Positions 17,870 to 26,311 are shown, counted from the stretch's first letter. The stretch: DNA of 64,000 nucleotides from Porcipelethomonas sp051893655 (GCF_051893655.1 NZ_JBJFHN010000130.1:17672-81671), one strand, 5' to 3'. The notes: generated by a model from the letters alone, not told the origin. Numbers and translations are program-made.

Positions 17870-18316
17870 ATGAAGCTTACTGAAAAAATGTCTTATCTGA
17901 AGGGATTGCTTGATGGTCTGGAAATTGACACATCTACAAAGGAAGGCAAGCTGCTTGTTCAGATGACTGAGGTTATGCAGGAAATGGTAACTTGTGTTGA
18001 TGATCTTCAGACGCAGGTCGATGATCTTACAGAACTTTGCGATATCCTTGATTCTGATCTTGGGGATGTTGAAGAGGATCTGTATAGTTTTGATGAATGC
18101 GACTGTGATGATTGCTGCGATGATGATTGTGATGACTTTGATCTGGACAGTGACGAGCTTTATGAAGTATGCTGTCCTAATTGCGGTGAAACAGTTATTC
18201 TTGATGAATATATGCTTGAGGAAGGTTCAATTGACTGCCCTAACTGCGGTCTGAATCTTGAGTTTGATTATTTTGATGATGTTGAACTCGCTGAACCTAC
18301 TGACAGTGAAGAATAA
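17870..18316 (+). CDS. CD1247-type zinc-ribbon protein downstream of efp
   Basis: A 148-residue acidic protein. Residues 1-60 form a predicted helical domain (LTEKMSYLKGLLDGLEID) that resembles the CD1247 N-terminal domain found after efp in clostridia. A central run of Cys and Asp (CDCDDCCDDDCDD) precedes a C-terminal zinc ribbon with CPNCGE and CPNCGL. The start at 17870 has AAGGAGG 8 bases before it. The function is unknown; conserved linkage to efp suggests a role near translation. A terminator follows. Confidence 0.85.
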   Translation: MKLTEKMSYLKGLLDGLEIDTSTKEGKLLVQMTEVMQEMVTCVDDLQTQVDDLTELCDILDSDLGDVEEDLYSFDECDCDDCCDDDCDDFDLDSDELYEVCCPNCGETVILDEYMLEEGSIDCPNCGLNLEFDYFDDVELAEPTDSEE

Positions 18317-18332
18317 TATTTATTGAAATCTG

Positions 18333-18364
18333 TCCGGCAGTTTTGTTGACTGCCGGATTTTTTC
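18333..18364 (+). terminator. Intrinsic terminator after the efp unit
   Basis: TCCGGCAG (18333-18340) pairs with CTGCCGGA (18350-18357), followed by a run of six T. Confidence 0.93.
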
Positions 18365-18382
18365 GACATAAAATAATAAGTA

Positions 18383-18411
18383 TTGACAAACAGTATGGAA
18401 ACGTGTATAAT
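18383..18411 (+). promoter_or_regulatory. Promoter of the SAM riboswitch-metK unit
   Basis: TTGACA (18383-18388) and TATAAT (18406-18411), both perfect and 17 bases apart, lie directly before the riboswitch. Confidence 0.92.
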
Positions 18412-18431
18412 ATAAATAAGAAAAAATTTCG

Positions 18432-18587
18432 CCTTATCAAGAGTGGTGGAGGAACAGGTCCTGTGAAGCCCGGCAACCTAATTGTGAAATAATCAAGAAA
18501 GGTGCTAATTCCTGCGGTTAATCCGAGAGATGAGGATTTTTTTAAAAATCATTACGTTCGGGTTTATCACCTGAACGTTTTTCTTTT
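18432..18587 (+). promoter_or_regulatory. SAM-I riboswitch (S-box) with terminator, controlling metK
   Basis: The aptamer runs 18432-18535. P1 pairs CCTTATC (18432-18438) with GATGAGG (18529-18535). Conserved core segments are AAGAGTGGTGGAGG, GAAGCCCGGCAACC, AAGGTGCTAATTCC and GAGAGATGAG. A terminator follows: ACGTTCGGGT (18554-18563), loop TTATC, ACCTGAACGT (18569-18578), then a T-rich run to 18587. By established S-box logic, bound S-adenosylmethionine keeps the P1 helix closed and lets the terminator form, switching metK off when its product is plentiful. Confidence 0.96.
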
Positions 18588-18616
18588 ATAAAGGTGAATA
18601 TTTTCTGAATTTTTGG

Positions 18617-18654
18617 AAAGGAGGCTGTCTTATAAAGACAGCAACGAAAAAATG
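18617..18654 (+). promoter_or_regulatory. metK Shine-Dalgarno separated from ATG by a hairpin
   Basis: The strong site AAAGGAGG (18617-18624) is 27 bases from the ATG at 18652, too far for normal initiation. Between them GCTGTCTT (18624-18631) and AAGACAGC (18635-18642) form an 8-base-pair stem with a 3-base loop. If folded, the effective gap shrinks to about 9 bases. The last G of the Shine-Dalgarno is the first base of the stem. Confidence 0.6.
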
Positions 18655-19839
18655 GCAAGAAAACTTTTTACATCTGAATCAGTAACTGAGGGACATCCTG
18701 ATAAAATCTGTGATCAGATATCAGACGCTATTCTGGACGCATTGCTTGAACAGGATCCGGATTCAAGAGTAGCATGCGAAACAGTATGCACAACAGGTAT
18801 GGTTATGTGTATGGGAGAAATCAGCACAAAGGCTTATGCTGATATTTCAAAAATTGCAAGGGGAGTTATTGTCGATATCGGTTATGACCGTGCAAAGTTC
18901 GGTTTTGATGGCTACACATGCTCTGTACTTTCTACAATTGATGAACAGTCATGCGATATTGCAATGGGCGTAAATGAGGCTCTGGAATCAAAGGAAGGCA
19001 GTATTACTGACAATTACTCTACCGGTGCCGGTGATCAGGGACTCATGTTCGGATATGCCTGCAATGAAACACCTGAGCTTATGCCTATGCCGATTTCACT
19101 TGCTCATAAGCTTGCTATGAAGCTTACAGAAGTAAGAAAGGACGGTACACTTCGCTATCTCCGTCCGGACGGTAAAACTCAGGTTACTATTGAGTATGAT
19201 GATAATAAGCCGGTAAGAGTTGAAACAATTGTAGTATCTTCCCAGCATGCTCCGGAAATAACTCTTGAACAGATTAAAAAGGATATTATGGAATATGTTA
19301 TTAAGCCTGTTGTTCCGGCAGAACTGCTTGATGAAAATACAAAATATTTTATAAATCCAACAGGAAGATTTGTTATCGGTGGTCCTCAGGGCGACAGCGG
19401 TCTGACAGGAAGAAAAATTATCGTTGATACTTACGGCGGATATTCCCGTCACGGCGGCGGAGCATTCTCCGGTAAGGATCCTACAAAGGTTGACAGATCA
19501 GCAGCTTATGCCGCACGTTACATTGCTAAAAATATTGTTGCAGCCGGACTGGCTGATAAGTGTGAAGTTCAGCTTGCATATGCAATCGGCGTTGCACATC
19601 CTGTTTCAATTCTTGTTGATACATTTGGTACTGGCAAGGTTGACGAAAATAAACTTTCAGCGGCTGTTGAAAAGGTATTTGATCTGCGTCCGGCAGCAAT
19701 TATTGATATGCTGGATCTGAAAAAACCTCAGTACAGAAAGCTTGCAGCATATGGTCACATGGGACGTGAAGATCTCGGCGTTGCATGGGAGAAAACAGAT
19801 AAAACTGAAGCAATAAAAGCTGCACTTGCAGAATTATAA
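18652..19839 (+). CDS. metK: S-adenosylmethionine synthetase
   Basis: MetK makes S-adenosylmethionine from methionine and ATP. I use the ATG at 18652 (395 residues, MARKLFTSESVTEGHPDK), the normal start of the family. A TTG at 18613 is in frame, but its extension includes the ribosome binding site and is not family-like. Motifs include GHPDKICDQISDAILD, the Gly-rich loop GAGDQGLMFGYA and DSGLTGRKIIVDTYGG; the methionine and ATP site residues all appear intact. It is a single-gene unit under SAM-I riboswitch control, ending at a hairpin. Confidence 0.98.
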   Translation: MARKLFTSESVTEGHPDKICDQISDAILDALLEQDPDSRVACETVCTTGMVMCMGEISTKAYADISKIARGVIVDIGYDRAKFGFDGYTCSVLSTIDEQSCDIAMGVNEALESKEGSITDNYSTGAGDQGLMFGYACNETPELMPMPISLAHKLAMKLTEVRKDGTLRYLRPDGKTQVTIEYDDNKPVRVETIVVSSQHAPEITLEQIKKDIMEYVIKPVVPAELLDENTKYFINPTGRFVIGGPQGDSGLTGRKIIVDTYGGYSRHGGGAFSGKDPTKVDRSAAYAARYIAKNIVAAGLADKCEVQLAYAIGVAHPVSILVDTFGTGKVDENKLSAAVEKVFDLRPAAIIDMLDLKKPQYRKLAAYGHMGREDLGVAWEKTDKTEAIKAALAEL

Positions 19840-19850
19840 TTTTTATTTAT

Positions 19851-19884
19851 AAGAAGTTCCATTAACAGTGGAACTTCTTTATTT
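19851..19884 (+). terminator. Terminator of metK
   Basis: AAGAAGTTCCA (19851-19861) pairs with TGGAACTTCTT (19869-19879) around a 7-base loop; the following T tract is imperfect. Confidence 0.75.
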
Positions 19885-19894
19885 ATAAATCCGT

Positions 19895-19934
19895 AAAAAA
19901 TCCCGTGCCAGACAAACAGCCTTACACGGGATTT
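19895..19934 (-). terminator. Terminator of the minus-strand alcohol dehydrogenase gene
   Basis: Read on the minus strand, AAATCCCGTG (19934-19925) pairs with CACGGGATTT (19907-19898) and is followed by further T residues. Confidence 0.85.
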
Positions 19935-19968
19935 ATATAAATTTTTTTAAGAGGATTTATATGTATTA

Positions 19969-21180
19969 TCAGAAATCAATTTCAAGATCGTAATAGCAAG
20001 CTTTCAGGAGTTTTTCCATTTCTTCCTGACTTGGCTGACGAGGATTCGAACCTGTACATGCATCTCCGATAGCATTTTTTGCTGTTTCAGAAAGCTTATC
20101 CATAAATTCCTTTTCATCGATTACGCTTGTTTCTGCCTTGACTCCGCCAGGACCATAGAATTTAATTGCCTGCGGAATATCAAGCTGATCGTTCATAGAT
20201 CTCAGTTCAGCAATAAGAGCGTCAACAAGCTCCTCAGTTGTGCTGCCCTTTAAATCAATGAATTTTGCAATTTCAGCATAACGCTGTGCAGCTTCCGGAT
20301 TCTTTGAATTATATTTGATTACCTTTGGCAGATACATAGCATTTGCACAGCCGTGAATAATATGGTCACCTGTAAATGCAGCACCTGTTTTATGAGCCAT
20401 TGAATGAACGATACCCAAAAGAGCATTTGAGAATGCCATACCAGCAAGGCACTGTGCATCATGCATAGCATCTCTTGCTTCCATATCACCATCATATGAC
20501 TTTTTGAGGTTGTTGTGGATCATTTTAATTGCATGCAGTGCAAGAGGATCTGTATAATTGCAGTGAAGTGTTGAAACATAAGCTTCAATAGCATGTGTCA
20601 TAGCGTCCATACCTGTATGAGCTGTAAGTTTCTTAGGCATTGTTTCAGCCAGAGCCGGATCAACAATAGCAACGTCCGGAGTAATATTAAAATCAGCAAG
20701 AGGATACTTGATACCCTTTGAATAATCTGTGATAACTGAAAAAGCAGTTACTTCTGTAGCAGTACCGGAAGTTGAAGGAATAGCACAGAATTTAGCTTTT
20801 GTACGCAGTGTAGGGAAATTAAAAGGTGTAATCAGATCTTCAAATGAAGTATCCGGATATTCATAGAATGCCCACATTGCCTTTGCAGCGTCAATAGGTG
20901 AGCCGCCGCCCATTGCAACGATCCAGTCAGGCTGGAATTCAGTCATGGCTTTAGCACCTTTCATAACTGTTTCAACTGACGGATCAGGTTCAACATTTTC
21001 AAAAAGCTGTACTTCCATTCCGGCTTCTTTAAGATAATTTACAGCCTTGTCCAGGAATCCGAATCGCTTCATTGAACCGCCGCCTACAACAACGATTGCT
21101 TTTTTTCCTGTTAAGGTTTTAAGGTTTTCTAAAGCGCCTTTTCCGTGATAAAGATCACGAGGTAATGTAAATCTAGCCAT
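19969..21180 (-). CDS. Iron-containing alcohol dehydrogenase
   Basis: A 403-residue group III (Fe-dependent) alcohol dehydrogenase, which interconverts aldehydes and alcohols with NAD(P)H. The nucleotide-binding loop is VVVGGGSMKRFG followed by GGGSPIDAAKAMW. The metal-site region includes the Asp in IDPALAETMP and the His residues in HTGMDAMTHAIEAY and SMAHKTGAAF. It resembles the C-terminal half of the AdhE at 36690. The start is the ATG at 21180, with GGAGGA 6 bases before it; the ATG at 21195 overlaps that site. A Rex-like operator overlaps its promoter, which suggests induction at high NADH. Confidence 0.95.
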   Translation of the reverse strand: MARFTLPRDLYHGKGALENLKTLTGKKAIVVVGGGSMKRFGFLDKAVNYLKEAGMEVQLFENVEPDPSVETVMKGAKAMTEFQPDWIVAMGGGSPIDAAKAMWAFYEYPDTSFEDLITPFNFPTLRTKAKFCAIPSTSGTATEVTAFSVITDYSKGIKYPLADFNITPDVAIVDPALAETMPKKLTAHTGMDAMTHAIEAYVSTLHCNYTDPLALHAIKMIHNNLKKSYDGDMEARDAMHDAQCLAGMAFSNALLGIVHSMAHKTGAAFTGDHIIHGCANAMYLPKVIKYNSKNPEAAQRYAEIAKFIDLKGSTTEELVDALIAELRSMNDQLDIPQAIKFYGPGGVKAETSVIDEKEFMDKLSETAKNAIGDACTGSNPRQPSQEEMEKLLKACYYDLEIDF

Positions 21181-21240
21181 TGTTTTATCCTCCATAATTA
21201 AAATTTTGTTTTACAAAATTTAGGACATTTGTCCTTCTAC

Positions 21241-21275
21241 TTGTTAATTTTATAACAATTTCTGCTTTTTGTCAA
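21241..21275 (-). promoter_or_regulatory. Promoter with overlapping Rex-like operator for the alcohol dehydrogenase
   Basis: On the minus strand, TTGACA (21275-21270) and TAAAAT (21252-21247) are 17 bases apart. The -10 is embedded in the palindrome TTGTTATAAAATTAACAA (21258-21241), which matches the Rex consensus TTGTTAAnnnnTTAACAA at 13 of its 14 fixed positions. Rex binding here would block RNA polymerase when the NADH/NAD ratio is low. Confidence 0.82.
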
Positions 21276-21430
21276 GTGAAAATTTTGTAAAATATATATG
21301 TTTATTTTTTAATTTTAAGGGATTTTTTTGTGCAATTGTTAAAACAAATATGAAATGTCAGAAAAAATAAGTAAAAAGATATAACTTACATTGCCGGCAT
21401 ATATTATATAATGATAATCGTACGGGCTGC
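21276..21430. other. Non-coding divergent region between adh and feoA promoters
   Basis: Together with the flanking promoters this forms a gap of about 316 bases between the divergent genes. It is very AT-rich, with no gene-like frame. A GATAATCGT stretch near 21412-21420 faintly recalls a Fur half-site, but no full Fur box is visible. Confidence 0.5.
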
Positions 21431-21459
21431 TTGACTTTGAAACTTGCCGGTGCTATAAT
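21431..21459 (+). promoter_or_regulatory. Promoter of the feo operon
   Basis: TTGACT (21431-21436) and TATAAT (21454-21459) are 17 bases apart. Just downstream, the sequence ACTAAGGCTAACTTT (21471-21485) partly resembles a DtxR/IdeR-type operator (core TTAGGCTAACC) and sits where a repressor would block transcription; that operator call is weak. Confidence 0.8.
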
Positions 21460-21496
21460 ATTTAAAGTAAACTAAGGCTAACTTTGGGAGGCAGAT

Positions 21497-21742
21497 ATGA
21501 GCGAATGTACTCTTAATAATATAAAAGTCGGTGACAGTGCCTGTGTAACAAGAATAGGTCTTACAGGACCGCTTAAGCGAAGACTTATTGATATGGGAAT
21601 TACACCGGGAGTTAAAATAAAAATAAAAAAATATGCTCCGCTGGGAGATCCGATTGAAATCGAACTCAGAGGATATGAACTGTCAATCAGACGGTCGGAA
21701 GCTAAAAATATATATGTAAACCCATGCGGCAGGGAGGTCTGA
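21497..21742 (+). CDS. feoA: Ferrous iron transport protein A
   Basis: An 81-residue SH3-like protein that supports FeoB in Fe(II) uptake. It shows the family pattern RIGLTGPLKRRLIDMGITPG followed by APLGDPIEIELRGYELSIRR; shorter hallmarks are RLIDMGITPG and GDPIEIELRGYELS. TTGGGAGG precedes the ATG. It is the first gene of feoA-feoB-Cys-rich protein, with 3 bases before feoB. Confidence 0.95.
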   Translation: MSECTLNNIKVGDSACVTRIGLTGPLKRRLIDMGITPGVKIKIKKYAPLGDPIEIELRGYELSIRRSEAKNIYVNPCGREV

Positions 21743-21745
21743 AGT

Positions 21746-23758
21746 ATGTCCCGTAATCTTGCACTTATTGGAAATCCTAACTGCGGAAAAACAACGCTTT
21801 TCAATATTCTTACCGGAAGTAACCAGTATGTGGGAAACTGGGCTGGTGTTACAGTTGAGAAAAAAACTGGAAAACTGAAAAATTCTGATTATAATGTAGT
21901 GGATCTTCCGGGAATATATGCTCTTTCACCTTATTCTATTGAGGAAAAGGTTACCCAGGAATTTCTGCTTAAGGAAAATCCTGACGCTATTATAAATATA
22001 ATTGACGGCACAAACTTTGAACGTAATATGTATCTTACCGTTCAGCTTATTGAGCTTAATAAACCTATGGTTATTGCAGTTAATATGATGGATGATGTAA
22101 CTGCTGCCGGAGGAAATATTGATTGTGAATATCTTTCGGAACTTATAGGCATTCCCTTTATTCCTATTTCAGCGAGAAAAAATGAAAATGTAGAAAAGGT
22201 TATAGAGGAAATTCATCATGTAATCAATCACCAGCACAAACCATGTGAAATAGACTATAACAGAACTACCCGCAATGCACTTAATCAGATTTATTCCGTG
22301 ATTGTGGACAAGGACAAAACAGACTCTGAACCGTATCCTTATTTTGCTTCAAAATTTCTTGAGGGTGATTACTCAGTTGAAAAATATTTGCCTGTTACTG
22401 ATGAACAGAAAAACGAAATAAAGAAAATTGCCGAGGATTATGAACAGCGTTCTCCTTATCAGGACAGGGAAGCTCTTGTGGCAGATGCCAGATATCACTA
22501 CATAGAGGAACTTGTTAAAAAAGCTGTAATAAAAAAGAAAAAATCTGATAAGCCTACAGTTTCGGATAAAATTGACCGTATTGTCACAAACAGAATACTT
22601 GCCTTTCCGATTTTCCTTTTAATTATGATGTGCATGTTTATGCTGACTTTCGGGTCTGTAGGAACATTTTTAAGCGATGCAATTGAAAATCTTTTTAATA
22701 ATATAATTTCTCCAGGCTTATCCTCTGCACTGGTGGCTGTAAATGCCCCGTCATGGACGATACGTCTTGTCTGTGACGGTATTATTGGAGGAGTAGGAGG
22801 AGTTCTGGTATTTCTGCCGCAGATCGCTATCTTATTTCTTTGTCTGTCACTGCTGGAAGACAGCGGATATATGGCGAGAGCAGCCTTTCTTACTGACCGG
22901 TTTCTTCGTAAACTGGGACTGTCGGGAAAATCTTTTATACCAATGCTTATGGGATTCGGATGTACCACACCGGCAGTAATGGCAGCAAGAACTCAGGAAA
23001 ATACAAACGAACGCAGGATGACAATAATGCTTACACCATTTATGTCTTGCGGAGCTAAACTTCCAATATATGCACTGTTTGCTGGAGCATTTTTCGGAGC
23101 ATACAAAGGATTTGTAGTATTCAGTATGTACATAATCGGACTTGTAATGGCAATTATTATGGGAGCTATTTTTAAAAAGACTCTTTTTAAGGAAAATAAA
23201 GCACCTTTTGTTATGGAGCTTCCGCCCTACCGCCGGCCTCTTGTAAAATCTGTTTTAAAAAACACATGGGAAAAAACCAAAGGATTTATAATTAAGGCTG
23301 GAACAATTATTTTTGCCATGAGTATTGTAATATGGCTGCTTCAGAATTTAACACCGTCTCTGCATTTTACTTCCGACAGCTCAGACAGTATTTTTGCTAT
23401 GATAGGTTCGGCGATTGCTCCGATATTCAGACCTCTGGGATTCGGAACATGGCAGGCTGCTGTTTCTCTGCTTGCCGGTCTGGTTGCAAAGGAAGCAGTT
23501 GTTTCTACAATGGGTGTACTTTATTCAACAGAAAGTACGGCTGCCCTGACCGGTGTGATTTCAGGAATATTTACTCCTCTTGCAGCTTTTTCATTTATGA
23601 TATTCTGTCTGCTGTATGTTCCGTGTATTTCAGCATTTGCAACAATAAAAAGAGAAATGGGAAGCTGGAAATGGGCTTTGGGAATAGCTGCAATACAAAC
23701 TGGTACGGCGTATATTGTATCACTTCTGGTATACCAGATAGGAAGCTTATTTGTATGA
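21746..23758 (+). CDS. feoB: Ferrous iron transporter FeoB
   Basis: FeoB is the main Fe(II) permease of anaerobes. The N-terminal GTPase has G1 GNPNCGKTTLF (residues 8-18), G3 DLPGIYALSPYS and G4 VNMMDD, with an unusually standard bacterial layout. A helical GDI-like region follows, then Gate and core membrane domains with VGGVLVFLPQIAILF, MGFGCTTPAVMAARTQ and PFMSCGAKLPIY, which hold the conserved Cys residues. The 670-residue length is typical. The end is 22 bases before the small Cys-rich protein. Confidence 0.98.
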   Translation: MSRNLALIGNPNCGKTTLFNILTGSNQYVGNWAGVTVEKKTGKLKNSDYNVVDLPGIYALSPYSIEEKVTQEFLLKENPDAIINIIDGTNFERNMYLTVQLIELNKPMVIAVNMMDDVTAAGGNIDCEYLSELIGIPFIPISARKNENVEKVIEEIHHVINHQHKPCEIDYNRTTRNALNQIYSVIVDKDKTDSEPYPYFASKFLEGDYSVEKYLPVTDEQKNEIKKIAEDYEQRSPYQDREALVADARYHYIEELVKKAVIKKKKSDKPTVSDKIDRIVTNRILAFPIFLLIMMCMFMLTFGSVGTFLSDAIENLFNNIISPGLSSALVAVNAPSWTIRLVCDGIIGGVGGVLVFLPQIAILFLCLSLLEDSGYMARAAFLTDRFLRKLGLSGKSFIPMLMGFGCTTPAVMAARTQENTNERRMTIMLTPFMSCGAKLPIYALFAGAFFGAYKGFVVFSMYIIGLVMAIIMGAIFKKTLFKENKAPFVMELPPYRRPLVKSVLKNTWEKTKGFIIKAGTIIFAMSIVIWLLQNLTPSLHFTSDSSDSIFAMIGSAIAPIFRPLGFGTWQAAVSLLAGLVAKEAVVSTMGVLYSTESTAALTGVISGIFTPLAAFSFMIFCLLYVPCISAFATIKREMGSWKWALGIAAIQTGTAYIVSLLVYQIGSLFV

Positions 23759-23780
23759 TAATGTTTTAAACGAGGTTTTT

Positions 23781-23945
23781 ATGAATGTTATTAGTATTTT
23801 AGTGACTGCTTTATGCATTGGATTAATATGTCTTAGCATATATATAGCTGTAAAAAATATAAAAAATCAGTTGGACGGAAAAGGATGCGGAAACTGTCAT
23901 GGCTGTAATGGATGCTCAGATAAAATGTGCAGCAGAAAAAAATAG
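23781..23945 (+). CDS. FeoB-associated Cys-rich membrane protein
   Basis: A 54-residue protein with one N-terminal membrane helix (NVISILVTALCIGLICLSIYI, residues 2-22 approximately) and a C-terminal Cys motif GCGNCHGCNGCSDKMC. This plan is typical of the small proteins that follow feoB in Firmicutes, sometimes seen as a FeoC substitute; metal binding by the Cys cluster is likely but unproven. The start at 23781 has GAGG about 6 bases before it. It is shorter than usual gene-calling limits. Confidence 0.88.
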   Translation: MNVISILVTALCIGLICLSIYIAVKNIKNQLDGKGCGNCHGCNGCSDKMCSRKK

Positions 23946-24104
23946 ATTTCACAAAAATTTTGCCGTTTTATCATCTTTACAGGCTCCTGTTTATTAATGT
24001 TTAACAATAAAATGTCATAAAATTTATTAAAAAAATATAAAATTTATGAATATTTGCGTAAATCCCTTTTAAGAATTTAAAAAATAATGTATAATGTATA
24101 GAGG

Positions 24105-24158
24105 AACTTTATAAACTGTCTTTTTTTGTCAGAATATCCCGGAAGCTTTTATAAAGTT
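24105..24158 (+). repeat. Inverted repeat in the leader of the diguanylate cyclase gene
   Basis: AACTTTATAAA (24105-24115) and TTTATAAAGTT (24148-24158) are perfect 11-base complements separated by 32 bases. A -10-like TATAAT (24090-24095) lies just upstream, so the repeat would form a stem at the start of the transcript or act as an operator. It does not match a c-di-GMP riboswitch. Confidence 0.6.
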
Positions 24159-24192
24159 AATAAAAATATAAATTTTAGGAAAATGGTGTAGA

Positions 24193-26103
24193 ATGATGAA
24201 CAAAAAAACAGTTAATATTGCTGTAATTGTTTCAGGAATAGATGAGGAATATCAAAATACTATTTTAAAGGGAATTCAGGATTTTGCATCAAAACACAAT
24301 ATAAATGTAAGTAATTTTATCGCTTACGGCGGAATTTTAAAAAGCCAGAAATATGATGTCGGCGAATATAATATTTATGAACTTGTAAATTTTGCAAAAT
24401 TTGATGGAGTTATTCTGCTTACTAATACAATTGCTTCTACTGAGGTGACTGAAAAAATTGTTGCCAGAGTTAAGGAGGCAGGTATTCCTACTGTAAGTAT
24501 AGATAACAATATTGATGGATTTTATTATATCGGTATTGATAATTTTTCGGCTATGGAAGTAATGGTAAGACATATTGTTGAACATCATGGTGCAAGAAAA
24601 ATAAACTATATTTCCGGACCCGATAATAATCCTGAAAGTATACTCAGACTGCAGGCATATAAAAATGTGCTTGAGGAAAATAACATCGAAATTGAAGAAG
24701 AAAGAATATATCATGGTCTTTTCAGGGGCAGTGACGGACGTGAGGCGGTTCGTGCATTTTTGAAATCCGATCTGGAATTTCCTGAGGCAATTATTTGTGC
24801 AAACGATGCTATGGCATTGTCTGCTGTCATAGAACTGGAAAAGTACGGAAAGAATGTTCCGTCTGATGTTCTGGTTACTGGTTTTGACAGTATTTATGCT
24901 GCACAGAATTATGCTCCGGAAATCAGTTCTGTAACAAGACCGCTGAAGCAGTCGGGAGCGCTTGCATGTAAAATAATTTATGATCATATTAACGGGTGCA
25001 AAAGTAATCAAAGTAATATATTGCCTACTGAATATATTTTTGCAGAAAGCTGCGGATGCCCTAACCAGATCATTGATGATATTTCACAGTTTAAAAAATC
25101 AAATTACAGAGCATTGGAAACTTATAATATTTATGTTCCGCTTATTAACAGAATGTCCTGTGAGCTTGAGGAATGTGTTACGCTGGAGGAAAATATTTCA
25201 GTTATAAAAGAGCTTGTCAAGGAAATAAAATGTGAAAAATTCTTTCTGTGTATGTGTGAAAACTGGAATATTGATTATGATGATTCTGATAATTATACGG
25301 TAAACGGCTATACTGAAAATGTTTATCCGATTGTTTCATATATAAACGGTAATTTTATTGATTATAAGGAATTCAAATCGTTGGAAATGCTTCCTGAGCT
25401 TTTTAAGGATTCTGTTAAAAGCAGTGTGTACTATTTTATGCCTATACATTTCAGAGAGCATTGTCTGGGTTATTGCGTTGTATGCAACTGCAGTTTTCCG
25501 ATGGAAAGTGCGCTTTATCATACATGGGTTATGAACATAAGCAACTCTCTGGAAAATATAAGAAAAATTATATGCCTTGACAGAATGGTTGCAAGGCTTG
25601 ATCAGATGTCTGTTATTGATCCTCTGGTGCAGATTTATAACAGAAACGGACTGAATAAAAATACCCGTCTTCTTTATGATGAATGTATCAATAAACAGCT
25701 GGGTGTTATGATAATGTTTATTGATATGGACAATTTAAAATATATTAACGATAAATTCGGGCATAATGAAGGGGATTTTGCGTTGAAATCCATAGCTGAG
25801 GCTCTGAAAAATGCATCAGATGACAGCGGCAGACAGGTATGTGCAAGATTTGGCGGAGATGAATTTATAATATTTGCAGCTGATGCAGATGAAAATACTG
25901 CTATTAAAATTAATCGCAAAATAGAAGATTATCTTGACAATGTAAACCGGATTTCTGAAAAGCCGTATGAAGTACATGCAAGTATCGGTTATTATATTAC
26001 TAAAGCAAATAATGAGCAGTCACTTTATAATCTGATAACAATTGCTGATAAGATTATGTATGAAAATAAGAAGAAACGCAAGGCACTTGAAGCCAAAAAA
26101 TAA
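24193..26103 (+). CDS. Diguanylate cyclase with LacI-type periplasmic-binding-like sensor domain
   Basis: A 636-residue soluble protein. Residues about 6-290 resemble LacI/GalR ligand-binding domains (NIAVIVSGIDEEYQ, GVILLTNTIAS, AIICANDAMALSAVIEL, VLVTGFDS, ITRPL-like SSVTRPLKQSG) but there is no DNA-binding helix-turn-helix. A middle region (300-465) is unassigned. The GGDEF domain starts at about 470 (DPLVQIYNRNGL), with FIDMDNLKYINDKFGHNEGD and RFGGDEF near 555. It should make c-di-GMP in response to a cytoplasmic ligand, perhaps a sugar. The product-inhibition RxxD site is not intact (RQVC). A terminator follows. Confidence 0.9.
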   Translation: MMNKKTVNIAVIVSGIDEEYQNTILKGIQDFASKHNINVSNFIAYGGILKSQKYDVGEYNIYELVNFAKFDGVILLTNTIASTEVTEKIVARVKEAGIPTVSIDNNIDGFYYIGIDNFSAMEVMVRHIVEHHGARKINYISGPDNNPESILRLQAYKNVLEENNIEIEEERIYHGLFRGSDGREAVRAFLKSDLEFPEAIICANDAMALSAVIELEKYGKNVPSDVLVTGFDSIYAAQNYAPEISSVTRPLKQSGALACKIIYDHINGCKSNQSNILPTEYIFAESCGCPNQIIDDISQFKKSNYRALETYNIYVPLINRMSCELEECVTLEENISVIKELVKEIKCEKFFLCMCENWNIDYDDSDNYTVNGYTENVYPIVSYINGNFIDYKEFKSLEMLPELFKDSVKSSVYYFMPIHFREHCLGYCVVCNCSFPMESALYHTWVMNISNSLENIRKIICLDRMVARLDQMSVIDPLVQIYNRNGLNKNTRLLYDECINKQLGVMIMFIDMDNLKYINDKFGHNEGDFALKSIAEALKNASDDSGRQVCARFGGDEFIIFAADADENTAIKINRKIEDYLDNVNRISEKPYEVHASIGYYITKANNEQSLYNLITIADKIMYENKKKRKALEAKK

Positions 26104-26108
26104 AACTA

Positions 26109-26146
26109 GGGATTCTTTTTCGTATGAAGAAGAATCCCGTTTTTTG
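26109..26146 (+). terminator. Terminator of the diguanylate cyclase gene
   Basis: GGGATTCTT (26109-26117) pairs with AAGAATCCC (26130-26138), followed by GTTTTTT. Confidence 0.88.
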
Positions 26147-26229
26147 TATTTATTAAAGAAAACATGTTTTAAATTGACTGTTTTGGTATTTTGTCACCAA
26201 CTTGTAAAGTATTTTATGGCAAATAGATA

Positions 26230-26258
26230 TTGAAAATTTATAGCCGCTATTGTATAAT
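26230..26258 (+). promoter_or_regulatory. Promoter for the PP2C phosphatase gene
   Basis: TTGAAA (26230-26235) and TATAAT (26253-26258) are 17 bases apart, about 54 bases before the start codon. Confidence 0.8.
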
Positions 26259-26311
26259 TATTAGGTATATAGAACAAAAATAAAAAATCATGATTCTCGA
26301 GTGAGGTAACA

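Noticed and set aside
18613..18651. Upstream TTG start for metK giving 13 extra residues
   Set aside because: The extension overlaps the Shine-Dalgarno and hairpin, and MARKLFTSE is the usual family start.
24090..24192. c-di-GMP riboswitch before the diguanylate cyclase
   Set aside because: None of the conserved core of the c-di-GMP-I or -II classes is visible; only an inverted repeat is present.
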